Shown here: one piece after another, positions 60,864 through 64,000 of the stretch
How positions within the stretch are numbered: the stretch's first letter is position 1
Layout of the letters: the number at the start of each line of letters is the position of its first letter
Notes under the pieces: model-generated
The model's database searches: none
Told to the model about the DNA's origin: nothing
Seen by the model: the letters and a program-made list of their open reading frames with translations, nothing else
Source: Mucilaginibacter geliditolerans
GTDB lineage: Bacteria > Bacteroidota > Bacteroidia > Sphingobacteriales > Sphingobacteriaceae
Assembly (NCBI RefSeq): GCF_014200495.1
Contig: NZ_JACHBY010000004.1
Coordinates: forward strand, 372,001-436,000
Length of the DNA stretch: 64,000 bases
Reading direction: 5' to 3'
Program-made: the position numbers and the translations under genes

Positions 60864-62140
60864 AGTCATCCTTACTTATAGCATTTACTGCAATATTAAT
60901 TTTTTCCTTTCGACCGGCTTTTTCACAAATTGACAGCAGTTTGCTGAAGTCTACTGCAACTGCAGACACTGCTAAAAAGAAACTGAACATGGATGCCATT
61001 TATGAGAGGCCATTCCTTAAACTGGGTAAGTTGCCGGTTTCTATTGGCGGTTATATGGAAGCCAACTATCAATATGTGGGGACATCCGGCATTACAGCGG
61101 GCAATCAGTTCCAGTTCAGGAGATTTAGTTTGTTTGTGGCATCTACCATTTCGCCGCATATCAAGTTCCTGTCCGAAATAGAATATGAAAATGATCCTAC
61201 CGGAGACCCGGGCGAGGCTACATCCGGACCAGAGTTTGGAATAGAATATGCCGCCGTTGATGTTGAGTTCAATCCATTGTTGACCTTACGCGGAGGCTTG
61301 ATATTGAATCCTATCGGAGCCTTTAACCAAAACCATGACGGGCCAAAATATGAATTTACGGACAGGCCTATAGCCATGACCCAAATGTTGCCCGATACCT
61401 GGAGCAATCCCGGGTTTGGCATATATGGTAAACAATACGATAACCATTGGATGTTCGGTTATGAGTTTTATGTAACCGGAGGTTTTGATGACGCGATAAT
61501 TGATAATACACAGGGGAAAACCTTTTTACCGGCAGCTAAAAGCAGTTTAACGCGCTTTAGCTCGAGTGCAAGCGGCGAGCCGCTTTATACCGGGAAACTC
61601 TCTTTAGGCAATGACCAGATTGGTGAACTGGGATTGTCATATATGGGCGGCGTATACAATACATGGGAAGTGGAAGGCGCCCAGGTGGATAATAAAAGAA
61701 GCGTGAACATTTATGATGTAGATTTTAATACCAAGCTTTCACAATGGCACACCAGCATTACTGCTGAATGGGCATGGGTTTTTGTTGATCTGCCTGCAGA
61801 CTATACACCGGAATATGCGCATAAACAGTATGGCGGTTATATAGATATTGTACAGCCTATAATACATGGAAAAATACTGGATTGGGATAATGCTACCATA
61901 AACCTGGCTGTAAGAGGAGAATATGTGGAATGGAACGGGGATAAATTTGCGGCAACGGGTCTAAGGGAGTATAACGACCTCAAAAGTATTATGCCGGCTA
62001 TTAGTTTCAGGCCCACCCCTCAAACCGTATTACGTTTGAATTACCGTTTCCAAACCGCGAGAGATATAACAGGCAATACGATTGGTGCGGCGCTGGGCGC
62101 AACCAGGGGTGTTAGCTTTGGTCTTGCCACTTATTTTTAA
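60860..62140 (+). CDS. Outer membrane porin-like beta-barrel (OprO/OprP-like)
   Basis: 426 aa with signal peptide 1-22 (ending AFSQ). Strands such as FQFRRFSLFVASTISPHIKF, LTLRGGLILNPIGAFNQNHD, and terminal VSFGLATYF, ending in the aromatic residue typical for outer membrane proteins. Similar to phosphate-selective porins; the ion selectivity cannot be judged. Overlaps the Rieske gene by 4 nt, so the three genes form one operon: two redox proteins and a channel. Confidence 0.85.
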   Translation: MKSSLLIAFTAILIFSFRPAFSQIDSSLLKSTATADTAKKKLNMDAIYERPFLKLGKLPVSIGGYMEANYQYVGTSGITAGNQFQFRRFSLFVASTISPHIKFLSEIEYENDPTGDPGEATSGPEFGIEYAAVDVEFNPLLTLRGGLILNPIGAFNQNHDGPKYEFTDRPIAMTQMLPDTWSNPGFGIYGKQYDNHWMFGYEFYVTGGFDDAIIDNTQGKTFLPAAKSSLTRFSSSASGEPLYTGKLSLGNDQIGELGLSYMGGVYNTWEVEGAQVDNKRSVNIYDVDFNTKLSQWHTSITAEWAWVFVDLPADYTPEYAHKQYGGYIDIVQPIIHGKILDWDNATINLAVRGEYVEWNGDKFAATGLREYNDLKSIMPAISFRPTPQTVLRLNYRFQTARDITGNTIGAALGATRGVSFGLATYF

Positions 62141-62156
62141 TAGGAAGTACGATCCT

Positions 62157-62202
62157 AAAAACAAAATCCTGCCAATCGAGAGATGGCGGGATTTTTGTTT
62201 TT
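62157..62202 (+). terminator. Terminator of the cytochrome/Rieske/porin operon
   Basis: AAAATCCTGCCA and TGGCGGGATTTT pair over 12 bp (one G-U) around a 9-nt loop, flanked by A and T runs, 17 nt after the stop codon. Confidence 0.85.
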
Positions 62203-62411
62203 ATATTGAATTTAGTGGAGACGGAGGGATGCTTGTTGAACACCATGTGCTATTATTATATGAGGAGTGTGAAAAGACGCAGTCGTTTTATATTTGGAAA
62301 AAACGCTTAAATTGTCTTCATCTTTATTGTTGTCTGTAATTGTGATCTGACATCAATAAAATGGTAAAACAGGCGGTTTAGTTAAAGTTTAAGCGATAAA
62401 CAATTACGGTT

Positions 62412-63296
62412 ATGTCAAATATCAATCTCATTATTGAAGAAAGAGCAGCCAGTATTGGTAACTTTATGGTTGGCCGGCTGCTGCCATTCCGGGAAAAAAG
62501 AATGGTTGGCCCCTTTATTTTTATTGACCACATGGGGCCGGTAAAACTGATAGAGCGCCAAAGCTTTGATGTGCTGCCGCATCCGCACATTGGCCTTTCA
62601 ACACTTACCTTTTTATTTGAGGGCAGCATAATGCACAGGGATACCTTGGGGAATGTTGTAGAAATAAAGCCGGGCGCTGTAAACTGGATGACCGCAGGTA
62701 AGGGAATAGTGCATTCTGAACGGATACCAGAATATATACACCATGCCGATCAGATGATGCATGGCTTGCAGATCTGGGTTGCACTGCCAAAGGAACTGGA
62801 ACAAATGGAGCCTGAGTTTTTTCATATTGATGGAGCGCAGCTACCGGCATGGACAGCCGGTGATCTGCAATTTAAGCTGATAGCAGGCGAGGCATTTGGC
62901 CATAAATCTCCCGTTCCGGTTTATAGCAAGCTGTTTATGATCGAGATTAAAAGCAAAACAAAACAAACCGTTAATATTGGTCATGAGCTTTATGGAGAAG
63001 TAGGATTGTACATACTCAATGGCAATATTGAAAGTGAAGGGAACATTTATCATCCCAAACAATTGCTGGTAGCCATAGAAAGTGCGCTGTGTTCGTTTAC
63101 TATAGAAGCCGACAGTACCATTTACCTGTTTGGCGGGGAGCCTTTTGCCGAAGAGCGCTTTATAGACTGGAATTTTGTCGCTACCGACAAAGAACTGATC
63201 AACGCAGCTAAACAAAAATGGATAGCACAAACATTTGACAAAATAAAAGAGGATGAAACAGAATTTGTACCCTATCCAACATTTAATAAAAGATAA
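62412..63296 (+). CDS. Pirin family protein
   Basis: 294 aa, two cupin domains, cytoplasmic. Metal-binding motif PHPHIGLSTLTF (about 57-68) and later GIVHSER with a third His. Members include quercetinase-like dioxygenases and transcription cofactors; this protein's role is unknown. The OsmC gene follows after 2 nt, so a stress-related transcript is likely. Confidence 0.9.
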   Translation: MSNINLIIEERAASIGNFMVGRLLPFREKRMVGPFIFIDHMGPVKLIERQSFDVLPHPHIGLSTLTFLFEGSIMHRDTLGNVVEIKPGAVNWMTAGKGIVHSERIPEYIHHADQMMHGLQIWVALPKELEQMEPEFFHIDGAQLPAWTAGDLQFKLIAGEAFGHKSPVPVYSKLFMIEIKSKTKQTVNIGHELYGEVGLYILNGNIESEGNIYHPKQLLVAIESALCSFTIEADSTIYLFGGEPFAEERFIDWNFVATDKELINAAKQKWIAQTFDKIKEDETEFVPYPTFNKR

Positions 63297-63298
63297 TT

Positions 63299-63688
63299 AT
63301 GGCAGCAATTAAAGCAAGTATCGGCACAGAACTTTACAGGATAGAGATTAAATCGCCAACAGGCAATATAGTTATGGCCGATGAGCCTGTTGCAAAAGGT
63401 GGGCAGGACAAAGGTTTTTCACCTAAAGAATTGCTGGCATCGTCCCTGGGGGCATGTACCTGCACTACAGTGCGCATGTATGCCGACCGCAAAGCCTGGG
63501 ATCTTGAAAAAGTTGATGCAGAAATTGAGCTTATTGAAGAAAACGGGCAAACCAAATTTACCCGCAAGCTACAGCTTACGGGTAAACTTACCGAGGAACA
63601 ACAGGCCAGGCTATTGACCGTTGCCAATGCCTGCCCTATTCATAAAATATTAACCCATTCAATCGTTATTGAAACGGTATTGGTTTAG
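63299..63688 (+). CDS. OsmC family peroxiredoxin-like protein
   Basis: 129 aa. Two conserved cysteines: GACTCTTVRMYADRK (Cys near 55) and NACPIHKIL (Cys near 112), the pair used by OsmC/Ohr proteins to reduce organic hydroperoxides. KGFSPKELLASSLGAC is the family signature. Co-directional with pirin, 2 nt apart. Confidence 0.9.
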   Translation: MAAIKASIGTELYRIEIKSPTGNIVMADEPVAKGGQDKGFSPKELLASSLGACTCTTVRMYADRKAWDLEKVDAEIELIEENGQTKFTRKLQLTGKLTEEQQARLLTVANACPIHKILTHSIVIETVLV

Positions 63689-63701
63689 TTAAAAGCAGCT
63701 A

Positions 63702-64000
63702 TCAAATTACATCCAACAGGTGTTTGTAGTTTGATCTGATGATATCCATTACCTCATCCATCCGGCCGCCTAACATTAATTTACCCATGGTTATCGCATA
63801 GCCCTTTGCCTGGTCCCATTCTATCTTAGGGGGCATTGCCAGGGCATTTGGATTGGTTAATATATTTAACAGTACCGGTCCGGTTTCTTTTATAGCTTGT
63901 TCCATCGCACCCTTAACATCTTCCTGGTGATGAACCGTAATGCCTTTAAATCCCATTGCCTGCGCAACAAGGGCAAAGTCGGGGTTAACCATATCCGTTT
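63702..64000 (-). CDS. C-terminal fragment of a thiamine-pyrophosphate enzyme, pyruvate dehydrogenase (quinone)/PoxB-like
   Basis: 99 codons, cut by the right window edge. NPDFALVAQAMGFKGITVH, then GPVLLNILTNPNALAMPPKI, matches the TPP-binding C-terminal region of PoxB: the late part of the TPP domain and a helical C-terminus (MGKLMLGGRMDEVMDIIRSN). PoxB decarboxylates pyruvate to acetate and passes electrons to quinone; the C-terminus is the membrane-binding part in E. coli. The rest lies outside the window, so acetolactate synthase-like relatives cannot be fully excluded. Confidence 0.8.
   Translation of the reverse strand, partial: TDMVNPDFALVAQAMGFKGITVHHQEDVKGAMEQAIKETGPVLLNILTNPNALAMPPKIEWDQAKGYAITMGKLMLGGRMDEVMDIIRSNYKHLLDVI

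Overview
The window looks like a chromosomal segment of a member of the Bacteroidota, most likely family Sphingobacteriaceae (Mucilaginibacter/Pedobacter-like). The signs are a SusC/SusD/SusE utilisation locus, an LpxC-FabZ fusion, the type IX secretion regulator PorX, several TonB-dependent receptors, lipoproteins with Cys-Lys-rich N-termini, and many promoters of the Bacteroidota type (TAnnTTTG at -7). No rRNA, tRNA, CRISPR array, transposase or prophage gene was recognised.

Layout. 1-11.3 kb: lytic transglycosylase (cut by the left edge), RluB-type pseudouridine synthase with a long disordered N-terminus, lactonase, a TonB receptor with a small Cys/His protein upstream, cyclophilin, exonuclease III, EF-P and an alcohol dehydrogenase. 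11.5-17 kb: a lipid A block on the minus strand (HD phosphohydrolase, lpxD, lpxC/fabZ, lpxA, ABC ATPase). 17-26.2 kb: porX, tsaE, ald, a large TPR/DUF3857/transglutaminase protein, a VanX-like dipeptidase and a YihY membrane protein. 26.2-26.8 kb: a repeat-dense gap. 26.8-34.6 kb: a CzcCBA-type metal efflux system with its two-component regulators. 34.7-47.5 kb: a glycosyltransferase, then a maltodextrin locus (LacI regulator, SusC, SusD, SusE, GH13, GH65). 47.7-51.2 kb: an ECF sigma factor, a putative dual-membrane-spanning anti-sigma factor and a divergent beta-propeller lipoprotein. 51.3-57.5 kb: small accessory genes including a J-domain/KTSC protein, a lipoprotein carbonic anhydrase and a hydrolase/AraC-MGMT/isochorismatase cluster. 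58-64 kb: a frameshifted DUF481 gene, a di-heme cytochrome/Rieske/porin operon, pirin, OsmC and the C-terminus of a PoxB-like enzyme.

The most interesting system is at 47.7-51.2 kb. The ECF sigma factor overlaps by 4 nt a 592-residue protein with a cytoplasmic segment, one inner-membrane helix, about 300 residues of low-complexity linker and an outer-membrane beta-barrel-like domain. The divergent promoter region carries two copies, in opposite orientation, of CCCCGCGTTTTG-N11-CGTAA, one facing the sigma gene and one facing the lipoprotein, at almost equal distance from each start codon. This is a ready hypothesis for the sigma factor's promoter and regulon.

Other regulatory signals read directly from sequence: five ATTARM hexamers at exact 11-bp spacing in front of the metal-efflux genes, abutting a perfect -7 box; an identical 15-mer exactly 47 nt before two start codons flanking an AraC-MGMT gene; a 23-bp palindrome straddling the di-heme cytochrome promoter; and four genes whose -7 boxes sit 4-7 nt before the start codon, suggesting leaderless mRNAs. 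Intergenic space holds at least five classes of palindromic repeat, including a small AGGA-loop hairpin with compensatory arm changes.
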